From positions 1-14,373 of the forward strand of contig DRMA01000132.1 of assembly GCA_011375245.1 (NCBI GenBank): 14,373 nt of DNA. Reading direction: 5' to 3'. Made by a program: the position numbers and the translations under genes. The stretch is from Thiothrix sp. Lineage in GTDB: Bacteria > Pseudomonadota > Gammaproteobacteria > Thiotrichales > Thiotrichaceae. A model generated the notes under the pieces. The model did no database searches and had not been told where the DNA came from. It was given only the letters and a program-made list of their open reading frames with translations. Of this stretch, positions 1-6,251 are shown piece after piece; within the stretch, counting starts at the first letter, position 1; every line of letters begins with the position of its first letter.

Positions 1-89
1 GATCCGTGATTTCTTGGGATTTACCGTGTTTTACTTTCATGCGAGCATCCTATACCCTTCATTTTTTACAATCAAGTCTAAGGATGATG

Positions 90-413
90 ATGACTAATAA
101 TAATACATGGCGAAAGGGACGTAGCGTCATTTACAAGAACAGTGTGAAACAGTGTGAATTAGTCGAATTTAATGGCGAGGAAAATCATAGTCATATCATT
201 ATCTCGCTTCACTCTAAACATGCACTCTCAAATGTCGTTGACAAGCTAAAAGGCAAAAGTGCTTATATTTTGAGACGTGATCATTTTGATCTCATTAAAC
301 ATGTTTTGTGGGGTAAGCATTTTTGGAGTCCGAGCTATTGCGCTGTCTCAACAGGAGGAGCTTCTCTTGAAACCATCTCAAACTACATCAAGGGGCAGTT
401 GCATCCTTCTTAA
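90..413 (+). pseudogene. tnpA: Decayed IS200/IS605-family Y1 transposase (tnpA), internally deleted
   Basis: The frame encodes a recognisable IS200-type TnpA in two pieces. A short N-terminal strand (WRKGRSVIYK) is followed directly by the middle and C-terminal part: CELVEFNGEENHSH, a helix ending in LKGKSAYILRR, then FWSPSYCAVSTGG and ISNYIKGQ. Family members are about 130-150 residues and have some 35 residues (a strand reading roughly HLVFVTKYRR plus a helix) between these pieces. Here that part is absent, leaving about 107 residues. The metal-binding HUH motif reads H-S-H (codons at 186-194), with Ser where a hydrophobic residue is usual. The catalytic Tyr of the last helix is kept (codon 384-386). 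ATG codons lie at 84, 87 and 90; an AGG just upstream favours 90. The frame stays open upstream to base 6, but that part does not resemble TnpA. It is probably an inactive remnant that needs a helper transposase to move. Confidence 0.8.
139..158. repeat. Tandem 10-bp direct repeat at the tnpA deletion junction
   Basis: The sequence acagtgtgaa occurs twice in immediate tandem (139-148 and 149-158). It sits exactly where the transposase alignment jumps from the N-terminal strand to the CELVEFNGE segment. A short tandem repeat at a deletion joint fits slipped-strand or microhomology-driven rearrangement; this cause is inferred. Confidence 0.6.
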
Positions 414-424
414 TCTTCCGCTAA

Positions 425-445
425 CCCGCCTCTAAAGAAGGCGGG
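425..445 (+). repeat. GC-rich hairpin, probable subterminal end of the IS200/IS605 element
   Basis: A perfect 7-bp stem (CCCGCCT / AGGCGGG) encloses a 7-base loop, 11 bases after the transposase stop. IS200/IS605 elements carry such imperfect-palindrome hairpins near each end, recognised by TnpA as single-stranded DNA. Position and sequence style fit the right end. No T-run follows, so a terminator role is less likely. The exact cleavage site and the left end could not be placed. Confidence 0.55.
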
Positions 446-543
446 ACTGCGCTCTACAAGGGTGGGATTTATAGATATGTTATTTGTTCAAAAGAAAAAT
501 TAGCTCACTCTCACTGGCTTTCTGTTTTTTCCTAATTATCTTC

Positions 544-581
544 ACATCTATACTAACGACATTATTTATAGATGTTAGTAT
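544..581 (+). promoter_or_regulatory. Overlapping, mutually exclusive hairpins in the ftsY leader
   Basis: Two inverted repeats share bases. ACATCTATA (544-552) pairs with TATAGATGT (567-575), and ATACTAAC (550-557) pairs with GTTAGTAT (574-581). Both cannot form at once. They lie 40 bases before the ftsY start in very AT-rich DNA. They could be an operator or RNA switch, or chance in low-complexity sequence. No function is claimed. Confidence 0.25.
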
Positions 582-620
582 CTTCTACTTTATTATTATC
601 AATGTAAGGTCGCTTATACG

Positions 621-1613
621 ATGTTTGGATTTAAAAAGAAAAATAAGCCTACAACTGGAACTGAAGAAACACAGGAAAAGCCTAGTGAGAACCTATTTTC
701 CCGCCTGAAAAAAGGCTTATCCAGAACCAATGAAAACCTGACTGAAGGAATTAGCAACCTTATTTTGGGTAAGAAACAAATCGACGATGAAGTCCTTGAA
801 GAATTAGAAACACGTCTACTCATGGCAGATGTTGGTATTGAAGCAACGCAAAAAATTATTGACGAACTCACCGAACAATCTAGCCGTAATGCATTAAAGG
901 ATACGGATACACTGATGGCTGCATTGCATACGCGAATGGTTGATATTTTAAACGACGGTATGCAAAACAAAAAAACGAGCTATGCTGTCGAACACCAACC
1001 TTTTGTGATACTGATGATTGGTATTAATGGCGCAGGAAAAACAACAACTATTGGCAAACTAGCAAAGAAATTTCAAGCGGATGGCAAAAGCGTCATGTTA
1101 GCAGCAGGTGATACCTTCCGCGCCGCAGCTGTTGAGCAATTACAAACGTGGGGGAAACGCAATAAAATTACTGTTATTGCTCAGCATACGGGTGCTGATA
1201 GTGCCTCAGTTATCTATGATGCGATTGAATCAGCCAAAGCCAATAAGATTGATATTTTATTAGCAGATACCGCTGGTCGACTACATACGCAAGCTAATCT
1301 GATGGCAGAATTACAGAAAGTAAAACGAGTAATGAAAAAAATTGATGAAAGTGCACCACACGAAGTGATGTTAGTCGTTGATGCCAGTATTGGACAAAAC
1401 GCGCTGGCACAAGCACAAGAATTTAATGCTGCATTAGGTGTCACAGGTATTACCGTTACCAAACTTGATGGCACAGCAAAGGGTGGGATATTGTTTGCCA
1501 TTGCAGAAAAAACAGGAATCCCCGTGCGCTTTATTGGAGTAGGTGAAGGTATTGATGATTTACAAGAATTTGATGCTGAATCCTTTACCTCTGCACTATT
1601 AGATTATAATTAA
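621..1613 (+). CDS. ftsY: FtsY, signal recognition particle receptor GTPase
   Basis: FtsY docks the SRP-ribosome-nascent-chain complex at the inner membrane; GTP hydrolysis by the FtsY-Ffh pair hands the chain to the Sec translocon. The 330-residue protein has a short charged N-terminal A region (about 1-25), a helical N domain (about 26-120) and the G domain. Visible motifs are the P-loop GINGAGKT (134-141), DTFRAAA (164-170), DTAGR (216-220), TKLDGTAKGG (280-289) and closing GVGEGIDDL (306-314). All key residues are present. The A region is much shorter than in E. coli FtsY (about 500 residues), but short forms are common. The ATG start has AAGG about 11 bases upstream, and the N-terminal MFGFKKK matches the usual amphipathic lipid-binding start. 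ftsE follows after 63 bases, so it is probably the first gene of an ftsY-ftsE-ftsX operon. Confidence 0.97.
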   Translation: MFGFKKKNKPTTGTEETQEKPSENLFSRLKKGLSRTNENLTEGISNLILGKKQIDDEVLEELETRLLMADVGIEATQKIIDELTEQSSRNALKDTDTLMAALHTRMVDILNDGMQNKKTSYAVEHQPFVILMIGINGAGKTTTIGKLAKKFQADGKSVMLAAGDTFRAAAVEQLQTWGKRNKITVIAQHTGADSASVIYDAIESAKANKIDILLADTAGRLHTQANLMAELQKVKRVMKKIDESAPHEVMLVVDASIGQNALAQAQEFNAALGVTGITVTKLDGTAKGGILFAIAEKTGIPVRFIGVGEGIDDLQEFDAESFTSALLDYN

Positions 1614-1676
1614 CTTTTTGTATTCCCTATTATAAATGTTTAAAATCACTTACAACTCCCCAGATATTTAACGAGC

Positions 1677-2324
1677 ATGATCGAATTTAAACAAATCAGC
1701 AAAAAATACCCAACGGGACAACTCGCCTTGTATAACGTTAATTTGACCTTACAAAAAGGCGAAATGGCGTTTCTAACAGGCCACTCTGGCGCAGGGAAAA
1801 GCACCTTGCTTCGACTGATTGCAGGGCTTGAACAACCTAGTGATGGCACACTAATGATTGAAAAAACCGATGTCGGCAAACTAAAAACCAAACAAATTCC
1901 ACTGTACCGTCGTCGTATTGGGATGATTTTTCAAGATCACCATTTATTAGCTGACCGTTCTGTATTTGATAATGTCGCTCTTCCCTTACGCATTACGGGG
2001 TTACATCATCGCGATATTCGCCGCCGTGTTCATGCTGCATTAGACAAAGTTAGCTTACTCAATAAAGAAAAACAAAACCCCATGATGCTCTCAGCAGGTG
2101 AAAAACAACGCGTGGGAATTGCCCGTGCCGTGGTTAATAAACCCAAGATTATTCTTGCTGATGAACCTACAGGTAATCTTGATCCTGAGTTAGCCCAAGA
2201 TATTATGTATACCTTTAAACAATTCAATGACCTTGGAGCAACTATTTTAGTTGCGAGTCATGACCATCATCTGATTGAACATATGCGCAAGCGCATTATT
2301 GTTTTACAAAAGGTAAATGTCTAA
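1677..2324 (+). CDS. ftsE: FtsE, cell-division ABC transporter-like ATPase
   Basis: FtsE is the cytoplasmic ATPase partner of FtsX; the complex joins the Z ring and controls septal murein hydrolases through periplasmic activators such as EnvC. The 215-residue protein has Walker A GHSGAGKS (35-42), Q-loop Gln86 in IGMIFQDHHLL, signature LSAGEKQRVGIARA (138-151), Walker B IILADEP with catalytic Glu163, and switch His195 in VASHD. The signature reads LSAGEKQ instead of the more usual LSGGEQQ, a conservative variant. Length is typical for FtsE, and AVVNKPKIILADEPTGNLDP is FtsE-like rather than LolD-like. The Shine-Dalgarno sequence before the start is weak. The stop codon overlaps the ftsX start by one base (TAATG), which implies translational coupling. 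Confidence 0.96.
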   Translation: MIEFKQISKKYPTGQLALYNVNLTLQKGEMAFLTGHSGAGKSTLLRLIAGLEQPSDGTLMIEKTDVGKLKTKQIPLYRRRIGMIFQDHHLLADRSVFDNVALPLRITGLHHRDIRRRVHAALDKVSLLNKEKQNPMMLSAGEKQRVGIARAVVNKPKIILADEPTGNLDPELAQDIMYTFKQFNDLGATILVASHDHHLIEHMRKRIIVLQKVNV

Positions 2325-3322
2325 TGGCAAGAAGACCAAGAGCAAGAAAAAGAAACGCACCAAGAGCCAAAAAACGTAGAAATCGTAGTCCCCATTATTC
2401 CCCTTTTTCTACGTGGTGGAATCAGGTTAATGCTGCGATTAGCTTTAGTTTACGTCGTCTTTGGTATAACCCCATCTCAACATGGATTACACTTGCAGCC
2501 ATTGCTATTGCCTTATCACTTCCTGCGGCATTGCATTTAATGGTCAAAAACATGCAAACGCTGACTGATGATAACCAACAAATTCCAACCATCTCCGTAT
2601 TTCTCAAGCAACATATCAGTACTGACCAAGCAAAAGATAGAGGTGAGCTTATTTCTGAACTATCAGAGGTAGTCACTGTATTGTTTGTATCCAAAGAAAA
2701 TGCACTTAATAAATTCAAGCGACTCAGTGGCTTTGCAGAAACATTGGAAACATTGGAAGAAAATCCGCTTCCCCACGCGCTTGTCGTCACCCCCAACCTA
2801 CGTATTATGAATGATACCAAACTGACAAATCTCATTCGTACTCTAAAGAGTTACCCAGAAGTCGATGCTGTTCAATCTGATAATGAATGGATGCAACGCT
2901 TACGCGCCATTATGGATATTGCTGAGCGAGTTATTTTAGTAGTATCTGTCTTACTCGCCTTAACCGTTTTACTGGTCGTTGGTAATACAATTCGCCTTGA
3001 TATTGAAAACCGTAAAGAAGAAATTGATGTCGCCCGCTTTATTGGAGCAACACGCTCCTACATTCGTCAACCCTTTATTTTTGGTGGGCTTTGGTATGGC
3101 TTTTTTGGTGGCATACTGAGCCTCGTTATTGTACACTTTTCGATCTTTTTTCTAATCGCTCCAACAAATCGCTTATCAACTTTATATGGTACACAATTCA
3201 ACATAAGTGGCCTTGATTTTTCGACCAGTTTTTACATTTTAATCGCCAGCGGCTTGCTTGGCATTGTTGGTGCATGGATTGCAGTCACAAGCCATCTGAG
3301 AAGACGAGAAATCACATTTTAG
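2324..3322 (+). CDS. ftsX: FtsX, cell-division membrane protein, ABC permease-like
   Basis: FtsX is the membrane partner of FtsE and passes ATP-driven movement to periplasmic amidase activators at the septum. The 332-residue protein begins with a strongly basic cytoplasmic tail (residues 1-25, mostly Arg/Lys). It has transmembrane helix 1 at about 54-74, a large periplasmic domain (about 75-200) that contains the typical SVFLK strand, then helices at about 203-222, 252-279 and 302-322. IENRKEEIDVARFIGAT (227-243) in the loop after helix 2 is the family coupling-loop hallmark. The start is fixed by the one-base overlap with ftsE and by AAAAGG 10 bases upstream. In E. coli rpoH follows ftsX; here a repeat-bearing spacer and tex follow. 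Confidence 0.95.
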   Translation: MARRPRARKRNAPRAKKRRNRSPHYSPFSTWWNQVNAAISFSLRRLWYNPISTWITLAAIAIALSLPAALHLMVKNMQTLTDDNQQIPTISVFLKQHISTDQAKDRGELISELSEVVTVLFVSKENALNKFKRLSGFAETLETLEENPLPHALVVTPNLRIMNDTKLTNLIRTLKSYPEVDAVQSDNEWMQRLRAIMDIAERVILVVSVLLALTVLLVVGNTIRLDIENRKEEIDVARFIGATRSYIRQPFIFGGLWYGFFGGILSLVIVHFSIFFLIAPTNRLSTLYGTQFNISGLDFSTSFYILIASGLLGIVGAWIAVTSHLRRREITF

Positions 3323-3343
3323 CCCATACTTTTTAGTACTCTT

Positions 3344-3366
3344 GTTACGAGACTCCATCTCGTAAC
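3344..3366. repeat. Perfect palindrome (9-bp stem, 5-base loop) after ftsX
   Basis: GTTACGAGA and TCTCGTAAC form a perfect 9-bp stem around a 5-base loop, 22 bases after the ftsX stop. No T-run follows on either strand, so it is not a classic intrinsic terminator. It resembles dispersed REP-type palindromes known from AT-rich filamentous bacteria; that resemblance is from memory. It could protect the ftsYEX mRNA 3' end. Confidence 0.6.
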
Positions 3367-3374
3367 CCAACATT

Positions 3375-3510
3375 AGGAATGTGCATGAAACAATTCCCCG
3401 ATTGCTAACGTGTCTTTTTACTCCAGCTAGAATGATCCCATCTGAAACAAAAATCCTACATTATCATTTCGGTAAATTATTCCGTGCACATTCCTTAGTG
3501 GCTCTGCCAC
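3375..3510. repeat. Possible small repeat element bounded by 11-bp inverted repeats, with an adjoining hairpin
   Basis: AGGAATGTGCA (3375-3385) recurs inverted as TGCACATTCCT (3485-3495), bounding a 121-base block with no convincing reading frame. Three bases further a small hairpin follows, GTGGC-TCT-GCCAC (3498-3510). Together with the palindrome at 3344-3366 this fills most of the ftsX-tex gap. It looks like a non-coding mobile or REP/MITE-type insertion. No target-site duplication was identified, so mobility is inferred. Confidence 0.45.
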
Positions 3511-3580
3511 CTGACCAACACACTTACCCTAATTGAATTCTCAACTTAATTTTCCTTACTCTAAAAAAACATAAAATAAT

Positions 3581-5869
3581 ATGACTACTATTGCGACCCG
3601 TATTGCAACAGAACTTTCTGTCAACACCACTAAAGTAAATACAGCAATCCAACTACTTGATGAAGGTGCAACAGTACCTTTTATTGCTCGCTATCGTAAA
3701 GAGCAAACAGGTGGACTAGATGATACTCAATTACGCACCTTAGAAGAACGCTTAACCTATTTGCGTGAACTGGAAAAACGCCGTGAAACTATTCTCCAAT
3801 CCATTGAAGAACAAGGAAAACTGTCAGCACCTCTTAAGCAATCTATTCTCAATGCAACAACAAAAACAACACTTGAAGACCTTTATCTACCCTATAAACC
3901 TAAACGCCGCACAAAAGCCCAAATTGCGCGTGAAGCAGGTTTACAAACCTTAGCAGATAAGTTACTTAATGATCCAAGCCTAGATCCTGAAACCTGTGCT
4001 AATGCTTATATTAACAATGAAAAAGGTATTGAAGATAGCGCTACTGCACTTGAAGGTGCAAAACAAATACTCATGGAAACATTTGCCGAAAATGCCATGC
4101 TAATGGGGCAATTACGTGATGACCTGTGGCAATATGGTCTCCTGAGCGCAAAAGTTGCTAAAGGAAAAGAAGAAGAAGGTAAAAAATTTGCTGATTATTT
4201 CACCTACAATGAAACCATTAATAAAATCCCCTCACACCGTGCATTAGCCTTATTCCGTGGACGCAATGAAGGCATTCTACATCTTCACTTAGATCTTGAG
4301 AACGACAATCAGCAAACCCATCCTTGTGAAGTAAAAATTGCTCAAACGTTTTCTATTGCTGATAAAGGTCGCGCAGCAGATCAATGGTTGTTAGATGTTG
4401 TTCGCTGGGCATGGAAAATTAAAATTCATAGTCGGTTAGATATTGATCTTAAACTAAAGCTACGTGAAACCGCTGAAAAAGAAGCAATTCGTGTTTTTTC
4501 TATTAATTTAATTGACTTGCTACTCGCCTCACCTGCAGGAGCTAAAACAACAATGGGACTTGATCCTGGTATTCGTACAGGCGTTAAAGTTGCTATCGTT
4601 GATCAAACAGGAAAAGTATTGGATACAGCAACAATTTATCCTCATCAACCACGTAATCAATGGGATCAATCTATTGAAACATTAAATAAGCTGATTAAAC
4701 AACACAACGTAGAATTAGTGAGTATTGGTAACGGTACAGCATCCCGCGAAACGGACAAACTTGTTGCTGATCTTATTTCGCGCTACCCTAATAATAAAAT
4801 CAATAAAATCATTGTTTCTGAAGCGGGCGCATCGGTCTATTCCGCGTCTGCCCTTGCTGCCAAAGAATTCCCTGATATGGATGTATCTATTCGTGGCGCT
4901 GTCTCTATCGCCAGACGCTTACAAGATCCATTGGCAGAACTGGTAAAAATAGATCCAAAAGCCATTGGTGTAGGACAATATCAACACGATGTGAATCAAA
5001 CGCAATTGACTCGCTCATTAGAGGCATCCGTTGAAGATTGTGTCAATGCTGTAGGGGTTAATGTCAATATGGCCTCTGCGCCTTTGCTGTCTTATGTCGC
5101 AGGGTTGAATAAGGGACTTGCAGAGAATATTGTTGCTTATCGTGATGAACATGGCAAATTTACCAAACGCAGTCAATTGAAAAAAGTTGCCCGTTTAGGT
5201 CCTAAAGCCTTTGAACAAGCAGCGGGATTTTTGCGTATTCCTGATGCAATTAATCCACTGGATGCCTCAGCAGTTCACCCAGAATCTGTATCTATTGTCA
5301 ATGATATCGCCACTAAAAATAATAAGAAAATTAGTGATATTATTGGCAATAGCAGCTTTATAAAAAGCCTTCACGCACAAGACTATGTTACAGATAAATT
5401 TGGTATTCCAACCGTTATGGATATACTCACGGAGCTTGAAAAGCCAGGACGTGATCCACGTCCTGAATTCACCACCGCAACTTTTAAAGAGGGGGTGAAT
5501 AACATGAAAGACCTAGAAAAAGACATGTTATTAGAAGGTGTTGTCACTAATGTAACCAACTTTGGTGCTTTTGTTGATATTGGCGTACATCAGGATGGCT
5601 TGGTTCATATTTCACAACTAGCAGATAAATTTATCAAAGATCCTCATAAGGTCGTTAAAGCAGGACAGATTGTTAAGGTACAAGTACAAGAAGTTGATAT
5701 TAATCGCAAACGCATTGCCTTGACGATGAAATTAGGCAAAAACAATGTTGCAAACAAAACAAAACAGCAAAAACAGCGTACAAATTATCAACAAAAAAAA
5801 CCAATACTGAAAAATAATCCAAGCAATAGTGCAATGGCAGCAGCATTTCAAAGAGCAGGAAAACTATAG
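3581..5869 (+). CDS. tex: Tex family transcription accessory / RNA-binding protein
   Basis: Tex (YhgF) is a cytoplasmic nucleic-acid-binding protein related to eukaryotic Spt6, tied to transcription and RNA homeostasis. The 762 residues match the family length (about 770). In order there is a Tex N-terminal helical region (about 1-190, with DEGATVPFIARYRKEQTGGLDD near 27-48), a central helical part, a YqgF/RuvC-like domain starting at TTMGLDPGIRTG (about 324), helix-hairpin-helix segments (about 504-555, VAGLNKGLAENIVAYRDEHG and VARLGPKAFEQAAGFLRI), and an S1 RNA-binding domain (about 651-718, VTNFGAFVDIGVHQDGLVHI). A basic Gln/Asn/Lys-rich tail ends the protein. The start gives the family's usual N-terminus, but the upstream sequence is A-rich without a visible Shine-Dalgarno. 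It is preceded by a repeat-filled spacer, so it is probably transcribed on its own. Confidence 0.96.
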   Translation: MTTIATRIATELSVNTTKVNTAIQLLDEGATVPFIARYRKEQTGGLDDTQLRTLEERLTYLRELEKRRETILQSIEEQGKLSAPLKQSILNATTKTTLEDLYLPYKPKRRTKAQIAREAGLQTLADKLLNDPSLDPETCANAYINNEKGIEDSATALEGAKQILMETFAENAMLMGQLRDDLWQYGLLSAKVAKGKEEEGKKFADYFTYNETINKIPSHRALALFRGRNEGILHLHLDLENDNQQTHPCEVKIAQTFSIADKGRAADQWLLDVVRWAWKIKIHSRLDIDLKLKLRETAEKEAIRVFSINLIDLLLASPAGAKTTMGLDPGIRTGVKVAIVDQTGKVLDTATIYPHQPRNQWDQSIETLNKLIKQHNVELVSIGNGTASRETDKLVADLISRYPNNKINKIIVSEAGASVYSASALAAKEFPDMDVSIRGAVSIARRLQDPLAELVKIDPKAIGVGQYQHDVNQTQLTRSLEASVEDCVNAVGVNVNMASAPLLSYVAGLNKGLAENIVAYRDEHGKFTKRSQLKKVARLGPKAFEQAAGFLRIPDAINPLDASAVHPESVSIVNDIATKNNKKISDIIGNSSFIKSLHAQDYVTDKFGIPTVMDILTELEKPGRDPRPEFTTATFKEGVNNMKDLEKDMLLEGVVTNVTNFGAFVDIGVHQDGLVHISQLADKFIKDPHKVVKAGQIVKVQVQEVDINRKRIALTMKLGKNNVANKTKQQKQRTNYQQKKPILKNNPSNSAMAAAFQRAGKL

Positions 5870-5919
5870 CCTCACTGCATTCTAATGTTAAGCTCATGAT
5901 TTCTATAGGTTAATCTATT

Positions 5920-5972
5920 TACAAACACTTAGTACTCCAAGCAAAAAGTGTTTAAGTGTTTGTATAGTTTTT
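5920..5972 (+). terminator. Probable intrinsic terminator downstream of tex
   Basis: TACAAACACTTA (5920-5931) pairs perfectly over 12 bases with TAAGTGTTTGTA (5953-5964), and a short T-run (GTTTTT, 5967-5972) follows. The 21-base loop contains a second AAGTGTTT (5945-5952), which permits a shorter alternative stem. The stem is AT-rich and the loop long, so strength is doubtful, but position after the tex stop fits. Confidence 0.5.
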
Positions 5973-6213
5973 CACCTAGAATAATTATTTATAAAAAATA
6001 ACGCTCATCAAATATCAAAAACGATAAGTTTCAAAACATATTTGTCTACTTATTAAGTCAATATTAATAAATAAAAATTATAATAATAATTAACTGTAAA
6101 AATACCCACCTAAAATACAGATCTAGCAACACTCTCATCTGTACAACACAATAACGATCAATAACACGTCTCCCGTTAACCGCACATAAACGAGAAACAA
6201 AAAAATTGTAAGC

Positions 6214-6226
6214 CATACACTGTATG
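6214..6226. promoter_or_regulatory. 13-base palindrome upstream of the giant gene, possible operator
   Basis: CATACA-C-TGTATG is a perfect inverted repeat with one central base, ending 25 bases before the ATG at 6252. Its symmetry and place suit a repressor or activator site. No known regulator motif was recognised, so this is only a candidate. Confidence 0.25.
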
Positions 6227-6251
6227 TAGCCTACGTTTGGGGAATTCATCT

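Larger units (their letters stand above)
5870..6251. other. AT-rich intergenic region between tex and the giant gene
   Basis: No convincing gene was seen on either strand in this 382-base stretch. It holds a probable terminator for tex (5920-5972), a very AT-rich block (about 5985-6090) that could carry promoter elements but shows no clear -35/-10 pair, and a perfect 13-base palindrome shortly before the next start. The promoter of the giant gene must lie here unless it is co-transcribed with tex. Confidence 0.6.

Noticed and set aside
425..445. The GC-rich hairpin as an intrinsic terminator
   Set aside because: No T-run follows, and its position after an IS200-type transposase fits an element end better.
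484..708. A 74-codon hydrophobic reading frame before and into ftsY
   Set aside because: It needs a TTG start, runs out of frame about 88 bases into ftsY and resembles no known protein. Its hydrophobicity follows from the AT-rich leader.
2422..2835. A 137-codon open frame on the minus strand inside ftsX
   Set aside because: It is fully antisense to a well-supported ftsX, with no recognisable domains. The same applies to the antisense frames inside ftsY (614-970, 1214-1501), ftsE (1646-1891) and the giant gene (6419-6793).
3533..3561. A sigma-70 promoter for tex using TTGAAT as -35
   Set aside because: The hexamer 17 bases downstream is TTACTC, a poor -10, so no promoter call is justified.
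6064..6249. A 61-codon minus-strand frame in the tex-giant gene spacer
   Set aside because: It has no ribosome site or recognisable motif, and its Ile-rich end is just the AT-rich block read backwards.
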